Shown piece by piece: positions 11,401 to 20,507 of a DNA stretch of 42,928 nt. The stretch is taken from assembly GCA_001179505.1 (NCBI GenBank), contig CDMY01000461.1:26622-69549 (forward strand), in the 5' to 3' direction. Made by a program: the position numbers and the translations under genes. Source of the stretch: Vitrella brassicaformis (taxonomy: Eukaryota > Sar > Vitrellaceae). The stretch's first letter is position 1, and every line of letters starts with the position of its first letter. The notes under the pieces are model-generated. The model made no database searches. It had not been told where the DNA came from and saw only the letters and a list, made by a program, of their open reading frames with translations.

Positions 11401-13967
11401 AGAGGTCTCTTTCCTTGGTCCCTCCCGTCTTTCAGATTCCCACGGCAACTGGAGTGAGGTGGGCATCAACGAGGCCTGGGTGTTGGGGTGTCTGGCGGTG
11501 GGCGGCGGCTGCAAACTGGGAGTGGGCTCCGAGGAGCTGTGCAAGGTGGAGTGCGAGCACCTGGAGGCCAAGGAGAAGTGCAACTCGTTCAACTACTTCA
11601 ACAAAGACGGAAAGCCCAGCTCCGCGGAGTGCTGCCTGCAGTCGTGTCCGGATGTCACCAACCCCGTCAAGCGGCAAATCAAGCCCAAGGAGCTGCCGGG
11701 GTGGAAGAAAATCGTCAATTTTGCCGGTCCGTGCGGCGAAAAGAGCACTTGCCACCGTCTGTCTGTATGCATGTCTCACTGTGTGTTGTGCATTTGCGCA
11801 CAACCAGCAACCGAGGGAATCGACGTCAGCCAGCTTAAATTCCGTAAGCCCTTTATCAATGGGGAGAGACATGGAGGCACGAAAGAAGCTCTCTCCCTTT
11901 CTGTTGTGTGTGATTTGCAGCGTCTCCGGGGTGCAGTGCGGTGGTTTTGCAGAACAGGGATGCCAACAACGGCGTCTACTCGTTCAACATCGACGGCATC
12001 CCCTTCAAGTCGTACTGTGTCTTCGACCGCACCAGGGGACACATATGGACGCTCATTAGGTCGGTCATGTACCAGGACTTTCTGCACAAGGAGGGCTTCG
12101 GCAGCACGGCACTCACCGACGACTACTTTGGGGCGGTGAATGTGAGCAACCTCACCGAGATAACGCACGTCAACGAGCCGCCACAAAGGGTCTCCTTCGA
12201 CCTGGGATATACCGGTGCGTCTGTGAGAAGAGGTTGTGGCTGGTCATTGGACCACAGGTGGACGATTTGTGTGTGTGTGTGTTGGGTGTGGCAGATGTAC
12301 CTAGCAAGCTGTTGACGAGCAAGGCGGCCGAGTGGACGCACTTCCTGGCCACGTGCGACTTCAACACCGACATGGACGAGGACTTCATGCTCTTCGAATT
12401 TCGAAAAGGAGACCAATTCCCACTCGCCCTCAACAGTGACGCCCCATCATGCCAGCACCTCGAAGCGTCAGACACCCCAACCCAACTCAACCCACCAGAC
12501 CCGCCCCCTGCCTCTCTATGCGGATCTCTCTCTCTCTCTCTCTCACTCAGATATACTCTATTGCACAAGCATTGTAAGGGCGAAAAGTGCCAGCTGCCGA
12601 TTTCGCAGAAGACGGGTGAGACATCCTTCCACGTCAACCCGGTTCAGCCGTGCGAAGGGGACGATACGCTTAAGGGCGTCAGCTTGAAAGAGAAGGAGAA
12701 GTTCTTCGGCTCCTATGAGCGGCCGCCAGAGGGGGAGCGGTTCATGTGTGCCGCTTCGAAGGTGTCGATTACCAACTTCTGGCTGGGGGAAAAGTGTAAG
12801 CACCCAGACGTTCGACAAGCCAAGTGTTGTCATGTCCCTCTGTGTGTCTGTCCCTATGTGTGTGTCATGCGTGGTCAGTTCCGTCTCCTCACGAGAACTG
12901 CGGTCATTTCTTCTCGTGGGATTTGAAGCCGGGGTTCAAGTGTGTTGGGGAGATGATAAGGGAGCTGGACTGGGTGGGCATGTACGGCACCAACAGAACC
13001 AAAAAGGAAATGGTCTGCAGGGGCGCATTCCGCGCTCAACGCACTGTGTCTCGCATACTCGTTAGAGGTGAGAAATCGAGCCATCAGACACGTCAGTCAG
13101 GGGTCCCCTGTGTTGGTTGGGTTTGGTGGGTTGTATTCCCGATATATCAGGTCGACCCCGAAGACCAGACGAAGAGCTCCTGCACGCTGTGCAAGACCTC
13201 AGAGCCTGCGGATAAGGTGTTTGAGAAGAAGCAGGGCGTGTGGAGCGGGTACAAGGTGTTCGACTACGCCGACAACGGCTCACCCAGGCCGTGCACACAC
13301 TCGGACGCATGCTTCGCCGACGCACAGAGGAGCGAAACAGGTGACTGAACGTGCACAGAGACACGGAGGGCATTCATGTGAGAGAGTGTGTGTGGGTGTG
13401 TGAAGGTGTTGGTACGACCTGCGATTGGGCTGAGACGCCAGGCAAGAAGGGCTCCCCTGCTGTGCCGGCGAAAAGAGTGGCCCAGTTCAGTGTGCACGAT
13501 ACGGCCAGAGAAGAACCTGACCAAGACGTTCTATGCAGGCAAGCCATTCTCCCTCCCTCCCCGCTTCCCCCCCGACACACACACACACACACACCCCACC
13601 CACCGACAATCTTCCTTACGTCTACATGCGTCTCTCTCTCTCTGACTCTCTGTGTGTGTGGCTGTGTGTGTGGCTGTGTGTTGGCGTCAGAGCGTACATG
13701 ATGGAGGTGATGTTATCATGGAAGCACCACAACATCGGGTGCTATGAGGTGCACAAGGAGCGGGGCGACATCACCGTCTGCAACCTATACAACTCTACCG
13801 TCATGTGGACTGCCGGCGGCTCCTTTCGAGCAGGAAGAGTCACGTTCCCGCTCTGCCCACACATAGAGAGAAAGAGGCCGCCTGTGGCTATGCTGGCGGG
13901 CAATAGGACATCAGAGTCTGCTGTGGATAGTGGCAACATGACTCTAATAAGCCTTGTGGACAGATGA
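8426..13967 (+). CDS. Secreted cysteine-rich multi-module protein with PAN/Apple-like segments
   Basis: Exon 1 (8426-8531) encodes a probable signal peptide: MRVRWGSS, then an LIGLAVSLGV core. After a poorly resolved second exon (start 8605, 8863 or 8884; an in-frame TAG at 8829 excludes simple read-through), about 15 exons encode modules rich in CC and C-x(n)-C patterns. SRCCSECLKTPGCEIWQY resembles a PAN_4/Apple core. A second PAN-like core lies near 11,560-11,660 (VECEHLEAKEKCNSFNYF, AECCLQSC). GVYSFNIDGIPFKSYCVF (about 11,970-12,020) resembles the start of a fibrinogen-like domain, and GVYSFEKPEHGDQVYW (about 10,672) may be related. Several N-x-S/T sites suit a secreted or surface glycoprotein. 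PAN modules bind protein or carbohydrate, so adhesion is the natural inference. Secure exons include 9129-9215, 9269-9543, 9612-9733, 10028-10122, 13442-13538 and 13691-13967. Two introns begin with GC. No membrane anchor was seen. Confidence 0.8.
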
Positions 13968-14308
13968 CGCCCGCCTTTCTGCCTCTGTGCCTCTCTCTGT
14001 GTTTTTGGCGGTTTGGTCGATGTGTGTGGCGTCTTGCTGCCTTTGGGGCGGGCAGATAAGTGTGTGCATCGCACTGTGTCTGCATTTGCTGTGATCGCAA
14101 TCGCGCCTTGAGCGGCACGGACCCCTGCATGTGAACTTTCACGTAACCCTGCCAGAGCGAAGTCCACACGAACATGACACGCATCCACTCTACTGTAGAA
14201 GAAAGTGCTACCACGAAATGGCGCCACTGCGCGGCGAACAACAGGCAGCATTCAGCGAACTACCGAGCTACGGCGAGGAAAAGACTGCTACTGAGTGAGA
14301 AACAAACA
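13968..14308. other. Convergent intergenic region
   Basis: This gap separates the 3' ends of the plus-strand PAN-like gene and the minus-strand hemerythrin-like gene. It contains TC/TG-rich sequence after the first stop. I see no gene or structured element in it. Confidence 0.5.
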
Positions 14309-15616
14309 TCACTTTCCACCAGCGCATAATCCTCTCCGCTTTGGAGGCTCGTCAGCCATTATATCTTTGATCAAGGCTGACGACAACAAGAGGCAAGACA
14401 CAGCAGAGTCAGGTCATTCATTTACCTGTGTCTCACCTCTGTCCTTTCTGAACTCCGGCTCCCAGAAGTACTTGTAGAGCAGCCGGATCAGCCACGGCAC
14501 ATCCATGGTGAAGGTGTGGAAGCTCTCGGGGGTCATCCAGTCCTTGCACGCGTCGATAATGCGCGGCAGGCTGATGCGCGCGTCGTTGAGCCCCTGCTGA
14601 CGCAGAAACCGCTCCAGCATCGCCTCGTACTCAGCCTGCAACGCGGTGAGATGTGGTGTGTGCATATGCACACACACAGATCCAGGACTCTTATCGTCTC
14701 ATTCACGCCTGTGTATACCCGCCCCCACCTCAGTGTAGTTCGATCGGATGAGGGGCGTAATGAGCTCCTCTTCCTCAGCAAGGTGCTGCTCGAGAGCAGG
14801 GAACCACTTCTCAAGGCTCTCACACACGTCCTCGACGATCCGGGCCTTCCCCCGCCTGCTGGTGGTCGCCGAACGGTATGTTCTTTCGGCTGCGATGATG
14901 TCGTCCATGGTCGCCATTAGGGTGGCGTGGGAGCATGTGCACTGCTCGGGCAGCCTGCCGCACTTCCACTCTGCAAGAGGGGACACAGTGGCGTAACGAT
15001 AAAGTGGGAAGGATGGTACAGGACCCAATCGCCTACCTAGTGCAGGAAAGAAGTAGATTTCCTCGTTGTCGTGGTGTCCATGGAGGAATGGATAGAAGTA
15101 GAGCCGCCACCACTTGAAGAACCTGCCAGACAGAGAGAAACACACCAGCCAGACAGAAGAGTCCCCACTGCAAAGAGCGTCAGGATCCCGGTTGTGAGCA
15201 CCTCTCTATGCGCCAGTCGTGGCCCAGCTTCAGGTACGGCAGCAGCTCCTCGGCCCGCCTCATCTCCCGCCGTAGGGCCTCATGCGGCACCAGAAAAGAC
15301 AGGTCGGCGAAGTCATTCACTGCAAAGGGACACGAGGCATCACAAGGGACCCTGTCTTGTGTGTCTTTCGATTCTTTTCACCCTCTTTGATGACTCTGCT
15401 GGTCAGCTTCTCTGGGATGGCTTTGCCGAGGGGCGGGGCGATTCTCCCCGTGGACCTTCTGCCTCCAAATGAAGAACGGGGCGAATGGAACATGACCTCG
15501 GCTGCTGGTGTCGTGTGCTCCTCCGCGCCTGACCCAGCCGCCACCGCCTGCCACGAATTTCGAGCTCGCAGATCGCGATCTACCGCTCTCTCCGCGATCT
15601 GATGCCGCAGCGCCAT
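14309..15616 (-). CDS. Hemerythrin-like HHE-domain protein, 6 exons
   Basis: The 315-residue product has a hemerythrin-type four-helix pattern with candidate metal ligands. They are LGHDW, FLHGHHDNEEIYFFP, CSHATLM and EQHLAEEEELITPLI, which fit the H...HxxxE repeat of HHE cation-binding domains. These domains bind di-iron or other metals and act in oxygen or redox sensing or in iron homeostasis. The N-terminal 80 residues are Ala/Arg-rich and could be a targeting sequence. Exons run 15616-15382, 15319-15202, 15122-15037, 14970-14729, 14635-14437 and 14376-14309; all phases agree and the frame closes at TGA. After the HHE core is a second helical part (AEYEAMLERFLRQQG, FTMDVPWLIRLLYKYFW). The start codon faces that of UNC-50 across 75 bp. 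Confidence 0.85.
14656..14675. repeat. 20-bp perfect palindrome inside an intron
   Basis: GTGTGTGCATATGCACACAC reads identically on both strands. It lies in the fourth intron of the hemerythrin-like gene, so the transcript could form a ten-base-pair hairpin or one with a small loop. Confidence 0.9.
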
Positions 15617-15691
15617 TCTGGTCGCCAGCGGTGCTTCTCAGAAGAAATCGGTGACTGCTGATCTTTGGTCACACTGAGGAGGCTTTCCCTG
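15617..15691. promoter_or_regulatory. Very short bidirectional promoter region
   Basis: Only 75 bp separate the hemerythrin-like ATG (15616, minus) from the UNC-50 ATG (15692, plus). The UNC-50 frame is open upstream to 15665. Both 5' UTRs and core promoters must overlap each other or the coding sequences, unless a start codon lies further inside. I see no TATA box. Confidence 0.55.
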
Positions 15692-16564
15692 ATGCCTGCG
15701 CTTCCCACTATGCTTCCCCTGTCCACGGCGGGCCCTTCATCTCCCTCGGCGCGCAGCAGCGTGAGCATCTCGAGCAGCGCATACACGCACACCTCCTCGG
15801 CGAGAGGCGGCTTCGCACGAGGCGGCAGCTCCAGCTTCATGATGCCCTACCTGTCCCAGAGCCCTCCCCACCGCTCAGAGTACTTCAGGCGGATCTTTTC
15901 GGTCGCCCAGATGGACCTCGAGTACACCTTCGCGCAGATGGTTTATCTCATCATCTCGCCTCGCAAGGCCTACCAGTTCGACTCGTATCGCAAGCAGACC
16001 AAGAATCAGTGGGCGAGGGACGACCCGGGGTTCGTTGTGGTGCTCGGCTTCTTTCTCGTCATGAGTGGCCTCGCTTATGCGGCCGCTTTCCGGCTGTCGG
16101 GGGTGCGCTTCCTCGTTGCCATGTTCCTGCCGCTGGTGTACTTTCTGGTGGTGGGTGTGGTGATGGCCAGCGCTTCCTGGTTCCTGGCGAACAAGTATCT
16201 GCGGCACTACTACTCGTTCCACGCGGCTGAGCAGACAGTCGAGTGGATGTATGCGTTCGACATCCACTGCAACGGCACGCTGCTGGCCTTCCTGATATCG
16301 CTGGTGCTGCAGTACCCCTTCCTGCCTCTGCTGCTGCCCAAGGGGTACCTGCCGGCCATTGTGTGCAACACGATCAACGGCGTGGCGGTGTTTTACTACT
16401 TCAAGCTGACGATGCAGGGATACAACCAGCTGCCGTTCATCGAGCAGGCGCAGTACCTGTTCGCCCCGGTGCCCGTCCTGTGGCTGCTGCTCGTGGTGCT
16501 GTCGTGTCTGGGCATCAACTCAACCAGATATCTCGTCTACTCGTTCGTCGGCCTGCTGGCGTGA
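15692..16564 (+). CDS. UNC50: UNC-50 family membrane protein, single exon
   Basis: The 290-residue product matches the UNC-50 family along its length. A Ser-rich head of about 50 residues precedes a conserved block (SEYFRRIFSVAQMDLEYTF, QMVYLIISPRKAYQ). Several hydrophobic spans follow, including FVVVLGFFLVMSGLAYAAAF, FLVAMFLPLVYFLVVGVVM, LLAFLISLVLQYPFLPLLL and LWLLLVVLSCLGI. The family signatures VEWMYAFDIHCN and QLPFIEQAQYLFAP are present. UNC-50 proteins sit in the Golgi or inner nuclear membrane; in animals they are needed for receptor trafficking, and yeast Gmh1 interacts with Arf exchange factors. It is one of the few intronless genes here. The start at 15692 was preferred over a non-ATG start upstream. 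Confidence 0.95.
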   Translation: MPALPTMLPLSTAGPSSPSARSSVSISSSAYTHTSSARGGFARGGSSSFMMPYLSQSPPHRSEYFRRIFSVAQMDLEYTFAQMVYLIISPRKAYQFDSYRKQTKNQWARDDPGFVVVLGFFLVMSGLAYAAAFRLSGVRFLVAMFLPLVYFLVVGVVMASASWFLANKYLRHYYSFHAAEQTVEWMYAFDIHCNGTLLAFLISLVLQYPFLPLLLPKGYLPAIVCNTINGVAVFYYFKLTMQGYNQLPFIEQAQYLFAPVPVLWLLLVVLSCLGINSTRYLVYSFVGLLA

Positions 16565-17263
16565 AGAGGAGGGGCATCGATCGCGAGAGTGTGATAGTGT
16601 TGTGAGAAGATGGTGTGTTGGGGGGATGCCATATGTACGCTGGACGGCTTGCTTTTTCCTGTTATATATACACACTCATTCTGTCGCCGGACCCGCCAGA
16701 TCAGATTGTGCAATGAATGAATTCGTCATGGCCGATTAGTCATCGGTCTTAAGACCACACAGGTCGGTCAAGCAAGGCACACATACTCACATTCGCGCAT
16801 TCACGCACACTTGACGATGAAGTGAGTGAACTGCCAAGTGATATAAAATGTAAGCAGCGATGCTCTCTCGTGGGCCAGGACCGCCCATGCAATGAGCCGG
16901 TCAATAGAATGGATGGCCATCAGTACAAGACACCCACCAACCCATCTCTGTCTGTCTGTCTGCACGAGGGAGGAGGGTGCCAAGCTACCAGCCATCCAGC
17001 CATCCAGGCATCAATCCATCGCGTCCACCGCAACATCACAGCAACGGTATGAACACACGCTGCAGCCATCCATCCTTCGAGATGCTGACAGACAGACAGA
17101 CAGACAGACATGTGACGGTCATCCATCGAGCAGCCGACTCATGCGATGGATGCCAAGCTGGCTACACAATGCGGCGAACCTGCCTGCCTGCAGCGTGCTG
17201 GCTACCACCCACCCTCCCACGAAGCCACCCGCCCCCATAGTGAGTAGTATGTATGTCTTCTAT
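16565..17263. other. Intergenic region with repeats and a palindrome
   Basis: This stretch contains no recognisable gene. It holds the perfect palindrome GGTCTTAAGACC at 16745-16756, a diverged third copy of a repeat found in the next two genes (16840-16861), GACA repeats at 17087-17110 and CCAT/CATC tracts. Frames are dominated by repeat-derived residues. Confidence 0.5.
17087..17110. repeat. (GACA)6 microsatellite
   Basis: Six perfect GACA units. The same tetranucleotide or its complement recurs at 17747-17764, 19805-19823, 36923-36960 and elsewhere. Confidence 0.9.
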
Positions 17264-18969
17264 CTATCTATCGCTCGCCAGCCGACATGACTCGTTGGCC
17301 CCCGCCCCTCCCTCTCCCTCGCCCTCGTCTTGGGCGGAACGCGCCGGCAGGATCGGCCCGGCGATCGACGCGCGTGTGGGTGGGACGCACTGCGCCAGGG
17401 CGGCCACCACGTGGGGGTCTGGCTGCCCCACGTACGCCGACGCCCTCACTGGCCTCGGACCATCGGCCTTCTCGCGAATGAACAGCTCGATGGCAGCCGA
17501 GGGGTCCTGCGCGTGCCTGTCGGTCAGAGCCCCCAGGACGTTGCGCTGGCCGTTGCTGGATCGCTGTGTGGACCAGAAGTTGCCGAGTGGCCCTGTGAAG
17601 GGGGGGCTGCATATGTTGTCGATCTGCACGGGGGTGACGTCGTACGGATGCGCCAGAGGTTCTCGAGCTTGAGCCGGCCGCGGAAGAACGCCGGGAAGAG
17701 GCTCGCCAGCGGCACCGTCAGCTTCCTCAGGGCGGCATCCCACCTGCAGACAGACAGACAGACAGATGATGGATGGATGGATGGATGGTCCCCCCCTCCC
17801 CCTCTCTCTGCGCGCCCCGCTGTCTCTCTGTCTCACCATAGCTGAGTAGCCGACATACGGAAACGCATGAAAATCCAGAATGCCCCGTCCTCATTGATGG
17901 CCGGCTGGGGCACGCTGTTGATGGCATACAGGTAGTACGGCCTGTTCGCTTTCACCGCACAGAGATAAGGAGAGAGAGACACACATATGCGTGTCGTTGG
18001 GATGCAGATTTGCGCTAGGTAGGAGGTGTAGTGCATTTGCATGTTGTGTGTGGGGGCGTGTCTCGACCGACATACCACTCGTTGAGGATGACGAGCTTCT
18101 CTGGAAAGCTAACGCCGATGGGGGTCGACTGCAAACACACATATCGGGATTTCGATACGCAAAGGACTCATCCATTCGCAGCCACTTTATCGGTCTTGTT
18201 CCTTCGACGACTCTCGTGCTGCTTCGTCCCGTTGCTGTCGTAGAATCGAGATCAAGAACACCTGCACACTCAGCCACGAAAGCGGACACCGCACGCACGA
18301 TGGTCCGTTCACGCCATCAGAGGACCGACACTGCAAAAGGTACGCCTCTCTTTTGTACCTGTCTCAACTTCCTTGGGCAGCAGCTGCTTGGACAGGTACG
18401 TACGACAGGCGCTTTGTCCACTTCCCTGGCGAGACACACACATAGACATGTCGCATGCGTCTCCCTTTCGTGACAAATTCCTGTCAGTCTTTAGCGCTGT
18501 TGTGGGGAGCCCGATCAATGCTTCCTCCGGCGATTGTCCCTTCTGAAACCAACACAAACACAGGTCAGCACCCTCACTGTCACGCCCACCTGCAGACACA
18601 CGAGCAGACTCCTGCACACAGACATCCACACACTTTGCACTGCACTCATGCGCGTCTCCCTCCCTCCCTCCCCTTTCATCGTTGTCTTCGGAAGCCGGCC
18701 CTCCTTTGACTGCAGCATTAGAGCACCATCCCTACCACGAAGAAATCTCATCTTGCACGAGAGCATATATGGCTCTCTGTTATGTTTTCCTCGCCTCCAT
18801 CTGATTGATTGACAGCGGACAGGAAGCTGGGCAAAGACCACCGACCAGCAGCAAATGAGGAATCCATGGAATCACTGTCATGTCTCACTCTCACCTCGCC
18901 GGCGGGTGGGCCAACGATGGACATTGATGAGTAAGGAAGGGTCTTCAGATATGAAATGTAGGCGGCGAT
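17264..18969 (-). CDS. Unrecognised protein gene, partly resolved, apparent frameshift
   Basis: Three consecutive exons join cleanly: 18128-18076 (STPIGVSFPEKLVILNEW), 17941-17837 (PYYLYAINSVPQPAINEDG, FWIFMRFRMSATQL) and 17743 onward (WDAALRKLTVPLASLFPAFF, RLKLENLWRI). Near 17646 the natural-looking sequence moves to another frame (YDVTPVQIDNICSPPF, LFIREKADGPR) and runs to a stop at 17264. Upstream exons are likely at 18969-18895 (IAAYISYLKTLPYSS, ending before GTGAGAG) and from 18542 (KGQSPEEALIGLPTTALK). The stretch 18430-18130 could not be phased without stops. I recognise no family. It could be a separate gene or the 3' part of the UBA gene upstream. The mixed signals suggest a sequence error, an unusual splice or decay. 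Confidence 0.45.
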
Positions 18970-18983
18970 CTGACACACATACA
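18948..18983 (-). repeat. Copy 2 of a duplicated acceptor/exon-start repeat
   Basis: On the minus strand this is TGTATGTGTGTCAG followed by ATCGCCGCCTACATTT. It differs at one position from the stretch at 19848-19884 over about 36 nt. Here the CAG can serve as a splice acceptor for an exon reading IAAYISYLK. Confidence 0.8.
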
Positions 18984-19009
18984 AAAATAGGTGGAGACAT
19001 GCTTACGTG

Positions 19010-20507
19010 AGGTTGTTGGCAAACCCTATCGCGGCAGGTGGCCCCGTACTTCCTGAAGTCGCGTAGTCGTTGCCACACCTCCTGGCGATTGCCGGTCCTG
19101 GTAAAGGTCGAAGGGGTCGGCCTCCTCCCACACGTATCCGACTCATCAGTCCCTTACCTGTCGCGGCCTTGACGAGTGCGCACTCGGCCTGGTCCCTCTC
19201 GAGCCCAATGCTCATGAGAATCCCCACCTCCTCGTCGGCCAGCTGTGCGCTGTCACCACTGCCGTCACCTGCAGCAGCCCCCCACCCACTGCGGTCTGCG
19301 GCTAGCGGCGTGAGGACGGGAGGGTCGTTGATGTCCGGGTCGTCCATGTGTGCGATTAGCCACTCGAGGGCCGCATCGGGAGTGGCGTTGGGGACCGCCA
19401 AGACGGCACGACTGACGCACAGCACACATCAGTCAGTGACACATAGAGGTGTGTGAGGAGGGTCTCGGCTCTCTTTGGTTGTGTTTTGTTTGTGGTCACT
19501 CACTTGGCGGCGTTTTCCGAGTAGCCCATAGAGACCAGCTGCGCCACCACCATCTCATCAGGCACCTTAGCCGGGGAACCACCATCGCCTTTGCCCCCGC
19601 CACCGCGTTTGGCAGCAGCGGCCCCCTTGACGTTGGTGCGGTAGAGGTCGGATTGGTCGTCGCTGTGGCGGGACAGCAGCAGGTCCACAGCCGCCTCGAC
19701 AGCCATGCCATTGGGAACACGCAGCGCCGCTTCCCTGTGGGAGCCATCAGCCACACACAGACATGCAGGTGTGAGCGATTAATCGATTGCATCACGCCCC
19801 TCGCTGTCTGTCTGTCTGTCTGTCGACGCGTGGGAAAGAGTCTCGTGAGATATAAAATGTAGGCGGCGATCTGACACACATACAGCGACGGAGATTGTGT
19901 CTCTGTATCTGTGAGGCGAAAGTGTTGCTCGCCTCCTTCTCCACCTTGAGCGCATCCCTCTCCTGCTTGACCGCCGCCAGCTCCTCCTTGAGCGTCGCGA
20001 GCTCCGCCTCCAACTCGTCGCGGGTCTTTGTCTGTCTCTGATGACAACACACGCACACACACACACCATGAATGAGCAGACCTCAGAGATGCAGCGGCAC
20101 ATGTGCAGCTGTGAAGTGCTGTGCAGTTCGGTTACCGGGGGCTGCCCTGGTGGCCGCTCGATGGAGGCTTGGATGAGCATGGCGTGGCAGCGGTCGCGGG
20201 CCTGGTTGGAGAGGGCGTTGAAGCGCAGCTCGAACTCCTGCATATATTCACGATGATGGACACAGTGAGTGAGTGCAAGGATGGACATATGTTCGGTCTC
20301 TCCTCGGAAGAGTGTTTGTTTCCATCTTAAAGCACGTACGTAACTCACGTCAATGAAGTGCACCTTCATCTCCCAGAGCTTCCACATGAAGACGACGGGG
20401 TCGTCGTCGAAGTTTGGCCAGTCGATGTCCTTGGGGTCCTCTGGAATGGTGGTCTCGTACCAGTCCTCGACGACCTCAGGATCCAGCACGTACCTGACCT
20501 CCGACAT
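19010..20507 (-). CDS. Coiled-coil protein with isopeptidase T-like UBA domains
   Basis: Exon 1 (20507-20349) encodes MSEVRYVLDPEVVEDWYE and an acidic/aromatic segment (PNFDDDPVVFMWKLWEMK). Exon 2 (20237-20136) encodes FELRFNALSNQARDRCHAM. Exon 3 (from 20037) encodes a coiled coil (DELEAELATLKEELAAVKQE). Exon 4 (19734-19504) starts with a UBA-like C-terminal half (EAALRVPNGMAVEAAVDLLL), then a Gly/Lys linker and [20 protein letters not shown]. Exon 5 (19411-19158) completes that UBA (NATPDAALEWLIAHMDDPD) and carries a second (ADEEVGILMSIGLERDQAEC). UBA domains bind ubiquitin, so a ubiquitin-receptor or adaptor role is inferred. The UBA part closely matches the isopeptidase T gene at 28235-28612, introns included. 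The 3' end after 19158 is unresolved: one frame stops soon, another continues into the next gene. The exon 3 to 4 junction is also uncertain. Confidence 0.7.
19848..19885 (-). repeat. Copy 1 of the duplicated acceptor/exon-start repeat
   Basis: Near-identical to 18948-18983. Here it lies between exons 3 and 4 of the UBA gene, where it would read QIAAYILYL if exonic. A shorter, diverged copy is at 16840-16861 on the same strand. Confidence 0.8.

Noticed and set aside
16745-16756. GGTCTTAAGACC palindrome as a terminator or integration site
   Set aside because: A 12-bp palindrome is expected occasionally by chance and nothing around it supports a function.
17630-17651. 22-nt mini-intron (GTACGACG to GTGCAG on the minus strand)
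   Set aside because: It has GT-AG ends, but removing it does not put the downstream conserved-looking sequence in phase.
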